Assembly: GCA_002314945.1 (NCBI GenBank)
Contig: DCHV01000013.1
Span: forward strand, 15,248-60,056
Length of the DNA stretch: 44,809 bases
Direction: 5' to 3'
Source of the DNA: Prevotellaceae bacterium UBA1743
GTDB taxonomy: Bacteria; Bacteroidota; Bacteroidia; Bacteroidales; Bacteroidaceae
Shown here: in pieces, positions 34,351 to 42,926 of the stretch
Position numbering within the stretch: position 1 is the stretch's first letter
Layout: each line of letters opens with the position of its first letter
The notes under the pieces: model-generated
What the model saw: only the letters and a program-made list of their open reading frames with translations
Databases searched by the model: none
What the model was told of the DNA's origin: nothing
Program-made: the position numbers and the translations under genes

Positions 34351-35616
34351 TTATGGTCTTAAGCAACCGATGGGGATAACATATACGCCATCCTCACGCT
34401 GATAGGCGAATTCTCCGCCTGTCAGCACCATCAGGAATGAAGGTTTCCCAATCTTACTGGTGTCAACCTCTTTCGTTAACTTTAAGAGGTTTCTTGAGGC
34501 ATCCTCAATTTCCTTCGAACCTGTTTTAACTTCCACGGCAGCCCATCGACCATCGTGCAGACGAAGGATGATATCTGCCTCCAGATTGTTATTGTCATGA
34601 TAATGAAAGACTGTTCCACGAAGGGGTTGCAAATAGACACGCAGATCCCTCACACACAAATCCTCGAATAGGAAACCGAACAAATTGAAGTCTTCAAGCA
34701 GACTGTCTGGTGTGAGCTCAAGTACAGAAGTTGCAAGGCTGGGGTCAACAAAATGTCTCTTGTCAGATGTACGAATACCGGTCTTGCTTCTTAATGAAGG
34801 TTGCCAAGCCTTAACATCCTCAATTACAAACAACCGACGCAACGCTGTAAGGTAGTTGGCAAGAGTCTTGTCGGTGATGGAGATGTCATTAGCTCGTACA
34901 TCTTGCATGATAGTGGTGGCCGTAGTCATAGTAGAGATATTTCGAGCATAACTTCTCAGAATGCTTCGCACCCTGTCTGGATTCTTCTCTGACTTATCGA
35001 CTTTATTCACATCCACATGGATCAGTTCGTCGATATAATTGAACGCGACTTCAAGAGCATCCTCTTTGGAAAGTTTCAAAGCACCTGGCCATCCTCCCCT
35101 GCACATTACATAGGCAAGATCCTGTATGGTCATCGGATTTTCGAACAACCCCATCTCCTGACTGTCATCAAATAACGACTTCAGCGATATCTGCCCTGCT
35201 GATTCGCGTGATTCCCATAGGCTCATCGGGCGCATACGCATGCGGGCAATTCTTCCTAAGCCAGTATGTTCTATTTCATCATCATCTAAGGGTGTTGCCG
35301 AACCGGTCATGATGAATTGGTTCATCTCCTGTCTTTTGTCTGCAGCAAAACGAACCGCATCCCAAATGACAGGTATCGTCTGCCATTCATCAATCAGACG
35401 AGGTGTTTCACCCTGTAGCAATAGCGATGGTTGTGCATCTGCCATTCTTCGGTACGACTCCCTCTTGTCAGGATCCTGAATGTAGATGGCACTCTTTGCC
35501 TTTTGAGCACCCGTAGATGTCTTTCCGCACCACTTGGGGCCTTCTATTAGAACTGCAGAACTACTCCGCAGTTTCTTCTCCAGAATATCATCTGCTATTC
35601 TATTCAAATATTCCAT
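34351..35616 (-). CDS. AAA ATPase with DUF4143/nuclease-like C-terminal domain
   Basis: A 421-residue soluble protein. The N-terminal AAA_14-type ATPase has Walker A GPKWCGKT (residues 26-33), Walker B RLIDEW (73-78) and a sensor-like FIMTGSAT. The C-terminal DUF4143 part contains a PD-(D/E)XK-like signature: EADIILRL (Glu346, Asp348) and AAVEVKTG (Glu362, Lys364), after a winged-helix-like linker. Such proteins are abundant and scattered in Bacteroidetes, vary between strains, and have no settled function. The gene has its own perfect promoter and no obvious partner, which fits a stand-alone accessory gene inserted between core genes and the secreted-protein operon. Confidence 0.88.
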   Translation of the reverse strand: MEYLNRIADDILEKKLRSSSAVLIEGPKWCGKTSTGAQKAKSAIYIQDPDKRESYRRMADAQPSLLLQGETPRLIDEWQTIPVIWDAVRFAADKRQEMNQFIMTGSATPLDDDEIEHTGLGRIARMRMRPMSLWESRESAGQISLKSLFDDSQEMGLFENPMTIQDLAYVMCRGGWPGALKLSKEDALEVAFNYIDELIHVDVNKVDKSEKNPDRVRSILRSYARNISTMTTATTIMQDVRANDISITDKTLANYLTALRRLFVIEDVKAWQPSLRSKTGIRTSDKRHFVDPSLATSVLELTPDSLLEDFNLFGFLFEDLCVRDLRVYLQPLRGTVFHYHDNNNLEADIILRLHDGRWAAVEVKTGSKEIEDASRNLLKLTKEVDTSKIGKPSFLMVLTGGEFAYQREDGVYVIPIGCLRP

Positions 35617-35647
35617 AGTACAATACTAATTTGTTGATTATCGGGTA

Positions 35648-35679
35648 CAAAGATACGATAATATTTTGAAAGAAACAAA
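35648..35679 (-). promoter_or_regulatory. Consensus promoter of the ATPase gene
   Basis: Minus-strand TTTG (35676-35679), 20-base spacer, TATCTTTG (35648-35655), with the start codon 31 bases downstream. Its -7 box is identical to those of lon and rpsP. Confidence 0.82.
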
Positions 35680-35700
35680 CAATTCCGGACAATTCAATGA

Positions 35701-35735
35701 TTTTACTCCGAACTATTCTGGATTTTCACTCCGAA
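35701..35735. repeat. Pair of direct repeats upstream of the ATPase promoter
   Basis: TTTTACTCCGAA (35701-35712) and TTTCACTCCGAA (35724-35735), 23 bases apart start to start, about two helix turns. They lie 22 bases upstream of the -33 box. They could be binding sites for a regulator or the remnant of an insertion junction. Confidence 0.45.
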
Positions 35736-35788
35736 TAATTTAACACCCTTACTCTTATACAATGTGATAGTTATACGCATCTCAGGAG

Positions 35789-36703
35789 TCACCTGTGATG
35801 TATATATTTCTTTCCATCCTTGATGTATATTCCTTCCTGTGGCTTCTGCTGCAAACGGCGGCCTTGGAGGTTGTACATGGGGGAGTCTTGTTTTCTCTGT
35901 TTCAACACGGTAGGCATTCCTTCTATCAGTTCGCCATTTACATTTGGCCACATATTATAGAGCAATTCACCATCGCGTTCGAAACGTACGAGTATAGAGC
36001 GGTAATCTGTGCCTTTGTCTCCCCATAGGTTTTCCATATCATGCAATCGAGCTGGCCCAAACAGGCAGTCCCTATCATTCCAAGATGTTATGCCGATACC
36101 TTCAAGTATTCTTCCTTTTTCCACATCGACATACTTCAAACTTTTTGTACCGCCAAATATCCCTTCTTTGACATTATCGACAATTCCGAAAGTAGTAGGC
36201 TCCAACCATGGAAATCCCGTAGCATTGGACGATATAATTGTATGATATCTCAATTCTTTTCCAACAGACCAATCAAAATCATATATCTCTGTTGGCCATG
36301 AAATATCATATGTGCCAGAATATTCATTGTACATCAAGGACGAGACAAGCACCCACTTGATGTCATTCATTTCTTTTTCAAGTAGTAGAAAGGCAATGGA
36401 GTCAGTTTTATTCTCCATGTGTCGGTAAACTTTCTTGAATGCCGCAGCATACCCATCTTTAACGACGGTATCCCCTTTGACATAGTATTCTACTTGCTCA
36501 AAATTTGGGACAAGTTGTTCGATACCATTATATTCAATGGGTGAATACCAACTTTCATACTTTATTGTATCCAGACGCAATTCCATCCATCGTGTCCCAT
36601 CCGGGAAATAGTTTTGGGCGGAACATACAGATGGGACTATAAACATCAAATAGAATAATGATACTGCCCTGTAAATTGTTTCCCGTTTCATACGTACAAT
36701 CAT
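35789..36703 (-). CDS. Secreted protein with GIYI-type C-terminal module
   Basis: 304 residues from ATG 36703, which overlaps the previous stop as TAATG; ATG 36691 (MKRETIYRAVSLFYLMF) is an equally good start for the signal peptide, with cleavage near CSA-Q. No enzyme motif is recognised. The body resembles a domain repeated twice in the protein at 41472-42926: GTRWMELRLDTIKYESW, then GDTVVKDGYAAAFKKVYR, then a strand-rich core ending in YDFDWSVGKEL. The C-terminus is PMYNLQGRRLQQKPQEGIYI followed by KDGKKYIHHR, the module also found on two other proteins of this operon. It is the last gene of the six-gene run; no terminator is obvious downstream. Confidence 0.75.
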   Translation of the reverse strand: MIVRMKRETIYRAVSLFYLMFIVPSVCSAQNYFPDGTRWMELRLDTIKYESWYSPIEYNGIEQLVPNFEQVEYYVKGDTVVKDGYAAAFKKVYRHMENKTDSIAFLLLEKEMNDIKWVLVSSLMYNEYSGTYDISWPTEIYDFDWSVGKELRYHTIISSNATGFPWLEPTTFGIVDNVKEGIFGGTKSLKYVDVEKGRILEGIGITSWNDRDCLFGPARLHDMENLWGDKGTDYRSILVRFERDGELLYNMWPNVNGELIEGMPTVLKQRKQDSPMYNLQGRRLQQKPQEGIYIKDGKKYIHHR

Positions 36704-38940
36704 TAAAAATCAATATCTGATTGGTTAATGCTTAATTTCGCACCCAGTTCAATAGTCGTGCCAGGCATAAGCCTAACAGTCCCTGATGATTCTATTTCCG
36801 TATCAGAACCACTTTTAAAAATAACATTACCGCAGGATCCATTTCTCACATTAGAACCGCAGGTTACATCGGATGTTATCATATAGTGATAACCATTCAC
36901 ATTTGTACTCTGTAAATAAAGTGGCAGAATCTGTGGTAGGCAATTTCGTCCCTTTAATGTAATCAGACAATTTTCTATATTTGAAAGGGAAATAGAACCT
37001 GATGATGGTATAACCGCTATTGCTTGAGATGTTTCGCAGGCTAAAGTTATTGGACGAATGCATACGAAAGCACTGTCAATTGTCGGATTTATTGTCAGGG
37101 TACCACTTCCTGAATAATTGTATGCCAACGTCGCGTTAAAGTAAGTAGGTATATCCGTCCATATATTTAAGTCTGGACAACCTATTATGTTCACACCAAG
37201 AGCATGGTCATGTTTTGAATAAGTGTTTTTGTACTTTGCTTTATTCAGAGAATTTCCTATTGTGTGATTTCTGATATATTCATTGAATTTCAACTGGAAA
37301 CGATAGCTCGTTGATACCCACCCTTGCCTAGTATTACCAATGAGAGCTGGACCTCCATAGTCTTTTCCCAAAGTAAAAGATTGCCCCATGTTGTAAAATC
37401 CCGAATATACCGAATCATATTCATCGAAAGGTGTAATCGTACATGAGATAGAATATGCAATCATAGGAAAATACTTGTTGGTTAGACAATCCAAACCATT
37501 TGCTGTTTCTTGAACGATAAAGGGTATGTTATCGCATACAGAAGACAAACCATAAGGAGTTTCTCCATAATAATTTGCTTTTGCTGTTATGGATGTTGGA
37601 TTACCGTGGTTGAACCAACTTACATATCCGTATCGTTGGTTCATCGCTGAAATCACTTCATTTCCTGTAGGATAAGTTGTGGAAGACGAATATGATCCGG
37701 GTAATTCAGACATCACTGTTTCTGTGGTGAAAATATCACTGAGATCGTCTGCAATTATATTTGCCTGACCCGTGATGCCATTCAAAGGAGTCTCCTGCAT
37801 GTGATCTGCTTGTGTAAAGATTGCTTTTTGAAGATATGCAAAATTGCCATTCCCTGGGTACAACTCATACCTGAGCAATTTATCTGTGTAATTGGCAACT
37901 TCTGAAGCATTGGTACATAGTAAGCGACCCACCTGCAATTCAGACCCATAATCCATTGAACTTTTTGATTCACCTAAGTATATATCTCCATCAACATTCC
38001 AATTGGAATTCAGATCGCTGAAATACAAATCTGTCGGGACCTGATAATCAGCAAGAGAACTTTCTGCCCTTGAACCATATCTTATGGGCAGAATACTATA
38101 ATTTCCACCGAATAATACATATTTAGTGTTTCCATATTTGTATGCATACTGCAGATACTGCCGTACCTTTCCGGCGTTGTCGTTTAGATTTGATACCGTG
38201 TCGCCGATTATGGCAGCATCATTCAATATGTCTTCCACAGGTATCACACCTGCGGTCATTCCTTTTTCCTTAATCCATGAAACAAGCCGAGTAAAAGAAT
38301 CTTTCAACTGATTATTTGTGATGATGCAATATTCATAGAATGGAATATCGGTTGGGTTATAGTTTGATAAGACAGATTTAGATTCAGAATTTTCTTTAAT
38401 TGTGTAATTTAACGATATATAGAAATCTTCAATGAATTCATATTTGTTTTCATTTGGATAGTATTTGACAGGACAAATGGCCAATCCTACATGTTTCTCT
38501 TCTTTTCCAGCACAGGATATATCTGTAATTTTAACATTTTCAGACGGGAATACTGTGGAAGAGGAATACAATTCATTATTGCAGGGATAAAATGTGATCT
38601 TTACTGTTTCTGAAGATGTGGGTATTAGCTCTTGCGTCGGAAATATTCTATGGCTGATCGGTATTGAAGAAATACCACCAACAGACAAACTCATTGAAAT
38701 ATCCTGACCTTCATGCGGTAAAGTAACAGTGAGATGTTTGATGGGCAAAGAAGGACATCCGGGATCTGTATCTAATACAAGATCTTCATACTTTAGATGA
38801 ATATAGTCTAATGAATCGGCAGCTTTTTGAACGTATTGTTTCAGAATAGTTTTATCAAAGTGTACCTTTATTTCCTTGGTGACAGCATGCAGCATGTTCA
38901 CCAAAAGTAGCAATGCTATGAATGATATTAAACGCTTCAT
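36703..38940 (-). CDS. Gingipain-type C25 cysteine protease
   Basis: A 745-residue exported protein (signal MKRLISFIALLLLVNMLHA). Residues about 20-190 form the N-terminal prodomain-like region. The catalytic C25 domain spans about 200-590: YVLFGGNYSILPIRYG (274-289), TDLYFSDLNSNWNVDGD (303-319), the catalytic His445 in SWFNHGNPTS, and the nucleophile Cys500 in AYSISCTITPFD. Then come an Ig-like stretch and a repetitive tail (GNVIFKSGSDTEIESSGTV, TTIELGAKLSI). Unlike its neighbours it shows no GIYI module or T9SS type A domain. The gene looks more AT-rich than the window average in the lines I sampled. It begins 45 bases after the S74-type gene. Confidence 0.88.
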   Translation of the reverse strand: MKRLISFIALLLLVNMLHAVTKEIKVHFDKTILKQYVQKAADSLDYIHLKYEDLVLDTDPGCPSLPIKHLTVTLPHEGQDISMSLSVGGISSIPISHRIFPTQELIPTSSETVKITFYPCNNELYSSSTVFPSENVKITDISCAGKEEKHVGLAICPVKYYPNENKYEFIEDFYISLNYTIKENSESKSVLSNYNPTDIPFYEYCIITNNQLKDSFTRLVSWIKEKGMTAGVIPVEDILNDAAIIGDTVSNLNDNAGKVRQYLQYAYKYGNTKYVLFGGNYSILPIRYGSRAESSLADYQVPTDLYFSDLNSNWNVDGDIYLGESKSSMDYGSELQVGRLLCTNASEVANYTDKLLRYELYPGNGNFAYLQKAIFTQADHMQETPLNGITGQANIIADDLSDIFTTETVMSELPGSYSSSTTYPTGNEVISAMNQRYGYVSWFNHGNPTSITAKANYYGETPYGLSSVCDNIPFIVQETANGLDCLTNKYFPMIAYSISCTITPFDEYDSVYSGFYNMGQSFTLGKDYGGPALIGNTRQGWVSTSYRFQLKFNEYIRNHTIGNSLNKAKYKNTYSKHDHALGVNIIGCPDLNIWTDIPTYFNATLAYNYSGSGTLTINPTIDSAFVCIRPITLACETSQAIAVIPSSGSISLSNIENCLITLKGRNCLPQILPLYLQSTNVNGYHYMITSDVTCGSNVRNGSCGNVIFKSGSDTEIESSGTVRLMPGTTIELGAKLSINQSDIDF

Positions 38941-38985
38941 GACTATTCACTTTATAAAGTTTCCAAATAAATTCTTTCGAGATGT

Positions 38986-40242
38986 TTATTGTAAGGTTAC
39001 CATCATCTTCCGTGTCATGGTCACTTTGCCATCCACCACGAGGGTATAGATGAATATGCCAGCAGACAGTTCACTGGCATAGACGGTGATGTTGGTCTTC
39101 CCACGCTCCGTGACTGTTATGTTCTTAATTTGTTTGCCGCTGAGGTCGCAGATGTAGATGGCGGCTTGCTGGGTTGCTTGAGGAATGTTGAGCTCTATGA
39201 CACTGCTCTCACTGAAGGGATTGGGTTTGTTCTGACTCATGCTGACCACGTCCATACTTGTATCTTCTATAGCGGTCGTATTAGCTTTGACCTCAGCATT
39301 GGACTGATCACCCTCCAACTTTGCGAGCTTAGAGGACAACTCATTGATGCTCTGCACCAGCAGGGGTACCATTTCCACATAATTGATGCTTACATTACCT
39401 TCCTCATCCTCATAGACTAGTTCTGGATATACTTTCTTCAATTGATCTGCCGCAAGACCATATTGGACGGATGAAAGTCTATTGGCAGACACCGTAGTTC
39501 TTGGTTTCTCGGAAGAAATTTTACCTCCAGCGTTTCTTCTTTCCTCCAGTATGGTTTCATCCACGGGGTCTTCTTTCTCTACCATCGGTTCTGCTACAGG
39601 TTCATTACGGATAAACTGAAGAAGCTGAACTTGTTGGAGTCGGCCTGTTACGCTTTCGTCATCTGCACCGTCTATTACGGTGAGCCCTGCTGATGGATTG
39701 CTCGAAGGAGTAAGAAGTGTTGCTGTCAGACCTCCACCAGAAACGTAAACTTCGCCATTGAAATAGCCAGCAAAACGTCTGTGGACGGCAAATGTAGCAT
39801 TATTGTAGCCTCCTGCCATTCCATATATTCCTGCCGCACCTCTGGATGTCGTTGTATCCGTAGCACAGCCGAGGATGCCATAATTATTTGTAGCTGTTTT
39901 TCCGACTGACCCCATTAACCCACACATCACGTTACCTGTTGTAGTTCCAGTAACTTCTGTAGTTATACCATAGACGTTGTTCGTAGAAGCCATGTTCGAA
40001 ATACGGATACCACGTGTATTATCCATGTTGCCAGAATTATCAATATACATAACATTGTAGTTCCCAGAAAGGTAAGCGGAATAATAACCACCGCCTTGTG
40101 AGCTGCCAGGAGAAACTGTCAGCGGGCGAGTTGTTCCTGCGTTATTGCCGATTCCTACACAACCGGTACTGCCCACTGTCAACTGGGCAAAGCTGCTTGT
40201 TACCACCAGCATCAATGCAGCGAAAGAAAGAATCTTTTTCAT
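38986..40242 (-). CDS. Tail-fibre-like protein with S74-type chaperone region and T9SS sorting domain
   Basis: 418 residues with signal peptide MKKILSFAALMLVVTSSFA. The N-terminal half (21-190) is rich in Gly, Thr, Asn and Ser with short strands (GVGIGNNAGTTRPL, GAAGIYGMAGGYNNAT, GYFNGEVYVSGG), as in trimeric tail-fibre or adhesin stalks. Residues about 250-310 resemble an S74 intramolecular chaperone: SSVQYGLAADQLKKVYPELV, then NYVEMVPLLVQSINEL and a coiled coil. Residues 335-418 are a type A T9SS sorting domain: QNKPNPFSESSVIELNIP, IYICDLSGKQIKN, ELSAGIFIYTLVVDGKVTMT, RKMMV. A surface-displayed trimeric fibre is the likely product. Neighbours on both sides are exported proteins. Confidence 0.85.
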   Translation of the reverse strand: MKKILSFAALMLVVTSSFAQLTVGSTGCVGIGNNAGTTRPLTVSPGSSQGGGYYSAYLSGNYNVMYIDNSGNMDNTRGIRISNMASTNNVYGITTEVTGTTTGNVMCGLMGSVGKTATNNYGILGCATDTTTSRGAAGIYGMAGGYNNATFAVHRRFAGYFNGEVYVSGGGLTATLLTPSSNPSAGLTVIDGADDESVTGRLQQVQLLQFIRNEPVAEPMVEKEDPVDETILEERRNAGGKISSEKPRTTVSANRLSSVQYGLAADQLKKVYPELVYEDEEGNVSINYVEMVPLLVQSINELSSKLAKLEGDQSNAEVKANTTAIEDTSMDVVSMSQNKPNPFSESSVIELNIPQATQQAAIYICDLSGKQIKNITVTERGKTNITVYASELSAGIFIYTLVVDGKVTMTRKMMVTLQ

Positions 40243-40277
40243 GATGTTTTTAATTGTTGTTCGAATTATGGACTAAC

Positions 40278-41459
40278 TTACTTGGCCAAAATCTTCTTCC
40301 CACCCTGGATGTATATTCCCTTCTGTGGCTTCTGTTGTATCTGACGCCCCTGCAAATCATACGAGGAAGCAGAATGGTCGGAAGCGGACTTGATACTGCT
40401 GATACCTGTTTCATAGTTTAGAAAGGATTGGTAAGCTTTAGATTCACACATCTGCTTGTATTTGAATTCCATCAAGTCTAATTCTCCTCTGGCTACAGCC
40501 CACATAAAACTGTCGTAGTATGCCTCAAACTCGCAGTATTCTTCCCAGTCAAGTTTGTCTTCATTGGCCATTATATTCAATTTGTCAAACAGATTTTTTG
40601 CGAAACTATACATTTCCTGATAACTATCCTGTATGGTCTGTATGTCTTGCATCAGTTTACTCAAACGATTAACATCTTCCATGATCCAATTACCCGTTCG
40701 GCTCTCCAAATCCTCTATTACTTCATCTAATTCAATACTCAAATTTAATCCGAAATCAGTCTCTTGACGCTTGTTGTCGCGCAAGAAGCAAGCACGTTTT
40801 ATAAGTTTGTCTGTTACCTGCAAGATACTTTCTGTCGCCTCACCATTCATGCCGAGAAAGAAGAGTTTGAAGTCGCTGAAGAATGTATGATCCGAGGTCT
40901 TATTGTAATTCTTTAGGCCAATGACAAGTCTTCCGTCAGTCACTTTCACTGCGATTTGGTTCACATAGCGACCGCCCTGAAAGGCGTAAGTTGCACCTAT
41001 CAGGCTCTGAGGACGTAGGTTCCTATTGTTTACATCTAATAGGTCTCTCGTGGATTCCGTACCGCTCAGATAACAGTTTACCTTGTCCTGAGCTTCGGAT
41101 TCTGAGAGAATATCCTCACTGGGATACATGATGGGGGTTGCATTCTCGTTGGCATACAGCCATGTCTTGTAGATGGGTACATAATAATCCAGAAAATAAG
41201 TACCATGCATCTGCACAAGATAAATGCCGTTCTCCAGTCCTTCTATGGTCTGGCTGATGTCGAAGGTATTTGTATTCTGACATGCTGAATAGCCAGATTC
41301 CAGTGTAATATACTCGAACGCAACATTACATTTCACTGTCCAACCTTCCAGCTTTTTGCTGAAATCGGCGTTCACAATCTTCGAGGTGAGGTCTTTCACT
41401 TCGGCATTCATGCACGTTGCTGTCACGAGCATGAGAAACATTGAATTAATACGTCTCAT
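40278..41459 (-). CDS. Secreted protein with galactose-binding-like N-terminus and GIYI module
   Basis: 393 residues with a signal peptide (MRRINSMFLMLVTATCMNA). Residues about 25-205 look like a jelly-roll, galactose-binding-like domain: IVNADFSKKLEGWTV, then DISQTIEGLENGIYLVQMHGTYF, and TDGRLVIGLKNY. Residues about 210-350 are helical and acidic (ELDEVIEDLESRTGNWI, NRLSKLMQDIQTIQDS), perhaps a helical bundle. The C-terminus is SSYDLQGRQIQQKPQKGIYI followed by QGGKKILAK. No enzyme motif is recognised; glycan or surface binding is a guess from the N-terminal fold. It lies 35 bases upstream of the S74-type gene and 12 bases after the next gene up. Confidence 0.75.
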   Translation of the reverse strand: MRRINSMFLMLVTATCMNAEVKDLTSKIVNADFSKKLEGWTVKCNVAFEYITLESGYSACQNTNTFDISQTIEGLENGIYLVQMHGTYFLDYYVPIYKTWLYANENATPIMYPSEDILSESEAQDKVNCYLSGTESTRDLLDVNNRNLRPQSLIGATYAFQGGRYVNQIAVKVTDGRLVIGLKNYNKTSDHTFFSDFKLFFLGMNGEATESILQVTDKLIKRACFLRDNKRQETDFGLNLSIELDEVIEDLESRTGNWIMEDVNRLSKLMQDIQTIQDSYQEMYSFAKNLFDKLNIMANEDKLDWEEYCEFEAYYDSFMWAVARGELDLMEFKYKQMCESKAYQSFLNYETGISSIKSASDHSASSYDLQGRQIQQKPQKGIYIQGGKKILAK

Positions 41460-41471
41460 ATCACATACGAT

Positions 41472-42926
41472 TTATTGGTTAATAATGTATTTCTTTCCGT
41501 CCTTGATGTATATTCCCTTCTGTGGCTTCTGTCGCAAACGGCGACCTTGGGGATCGTAGGTAGGTGATGCGTTCGATAGTGTAACATGTTGTATGTCGTT
41601 TACGCCTGGTGCCACATAGATAAGCGCGTCGTCTTGCCAACAGCGTAAAAGATAGGAGTATGTTTTTTCCGCCTCCAGGAACCGATGGCCCGTGAGAAAT
41701 TGACCTTTGCTGACACCTATTCCTTCTATCAGGTAGTAGTTCCAGGGTTGCGGGTCATCGACTAAAAATGATGAGCAGTCAGTTCCCGAATTAATTGTGA
41801 TGATGTTGTAACTGTAGCCTTGGCTTTCCAGAGTGTCCACATTTTCCACCCATTCCACCTCATTGATACAATCGCCTTTCTGTAGCCCGAAGTCAAGCAG
41901 AAGTTCTGGCGTGTTATTTGAATTAACGATATACACTTTACGTCCTTCCTCGAAAACAGTCATACGGATGTTGTACTTTGGGGCGTAAATCTGTTTGCAG
42001 CGACGTATTCCGATGAGTGTGTCCCTTTGTATCTGAATCGTGTAGGTGGTTCGGTCTTCAGTTCGTTCTCTGGATATCGCAAAACATTCCCACCGTTTGC
42101 CTGTAGTGAGCATTTCGTCGTAGGGTATGATGACATTCCTTTCTTCTTCCTCAGAGGTATTCATGCGTTTGCTCTTTTTGTTCTTCTTGGTGGTGAATAT
42201 GACATGGCTGATGTTGGATGCCTTGGGACGAGGGTTGTTAGAGGGTGTCTCCTGCATAAGGAAAAGATCCATGGGGCCGCCAATGAAACCATATTTATAT
42301 ACAATTCCCTTCCATGCCGGCAAACAATGCTTGTCCCCGTTGTTCAGCATGTAGTATTCCAATGAGTCTTCCTGCCAATCAATAGCCTCTTCCCTTATCT
42401 CACCGCCCATGACTCCATACCGGATGGTGTGGCCATACTCGAATGGAACCCGGAAATCGTAGAGTAGGCATTCCTTGCCGATGCTTCCGTCATTCAATAT
42501 GGGACGTACATAGATGGCCGTGTCGTTGGCATTGCGTATGTACCCTTGCAACTGTTGCGACATTAGGATATTGTTGATATATTCCGCCCTTTCGAGTGCC
42601 ATATAGCCATCGTCGGCTTTCTTCAGACTATAGTTTTCCCGTATCTCATATGACTCATCTAATGATGAGTTCCCTCCTGTCGCATGCTCTGTGTAGAATA
42701 CATTCCATTCCGTACCTTCGTTCCAGATGGAAGAAGGGACTTCTTCGGGTACCGTATCCGGCTCCTGCCCTGTAGTGACCATGAGCAGGTCGGGGTTATC
42801 ATATTCCACACCTTCAAGTGTTCTCATCTCCCCATCGATGAGTTCCTCGTCCTGAATAAAAGACTTGTTTTCTTGTATCCCCGATGACATGGAAATCATT
42901 AAAAATAGACTAATTAACGTCTTCAT
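41472..42926 (-). CDS. Secreted protein with two copies of a Bacteroidetes beta-rich domain and GIYI module
   Basis: 484 residues with signal peptide MKTLISLFLMISMSSG. Two related regions are readable. Residues about 70-180 run GTEWNVFYTEHA...YIRNANDTAIYV...ECLLYDFRVPFEYG. Residues about 275-365 run GKRWECFAISRER...IQRDTLIGIRRCKQIY...ELLLDFGLQKGD. The shared plan (G-x-x-W opening, GDT/RDT-like strand, K-x-Y, LL-x-DF closing) also occurs once in the protein at 35789-36703. The end is TYDPQGRRLRQKPQKGIYI then KDGKKYIINQ. Function unknown. Its start overlaps the regulator's stop as ATGA, so it is directly coupled to the regulator. Confidence 0.75.
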   Translation of the reverse strand: MKTLISLFLMISMSSGIQENKSFIQDEELIDGEMRTLEGVEYDNPDLLMVTTGQEPDTVPEEVPSSIWNEGTEWNVFYTEHATGGNSSLDESYEIRENYSLKKADDGYMALERAEYINNILMSQQLQGYIRNANDTAIYVRPILNDGSIGKECLLYDFRVPFEYGHTIRYGVMGGEIREEAIDWQEDSLEYYMLNNGDKHCLPAWKGIVYKYGFIGGPMDLFLMQETPSNNPRPKASNISHVIFTTKKNKKSKRMNTSEEEERNVIIPYDEMLTTGKRWECFAISRERTEDRTTYTIQIQRDTLIGIRRCKQIYAPKYNIRMTVFEEGRKVYIVNSNNTPELLLDFGLQKGDCINEVEWVENVDTLESQGYSYNIITINSGTDCSSFLVDDPQPWNYYLIEGIGVSKGQFLTGHRFLEAEKTYSYLLRCWQDDALIYVAPGVNDIQHVTLSNASPTYDPQGRRLRQKPQKGIYIKDGKKYIINQ

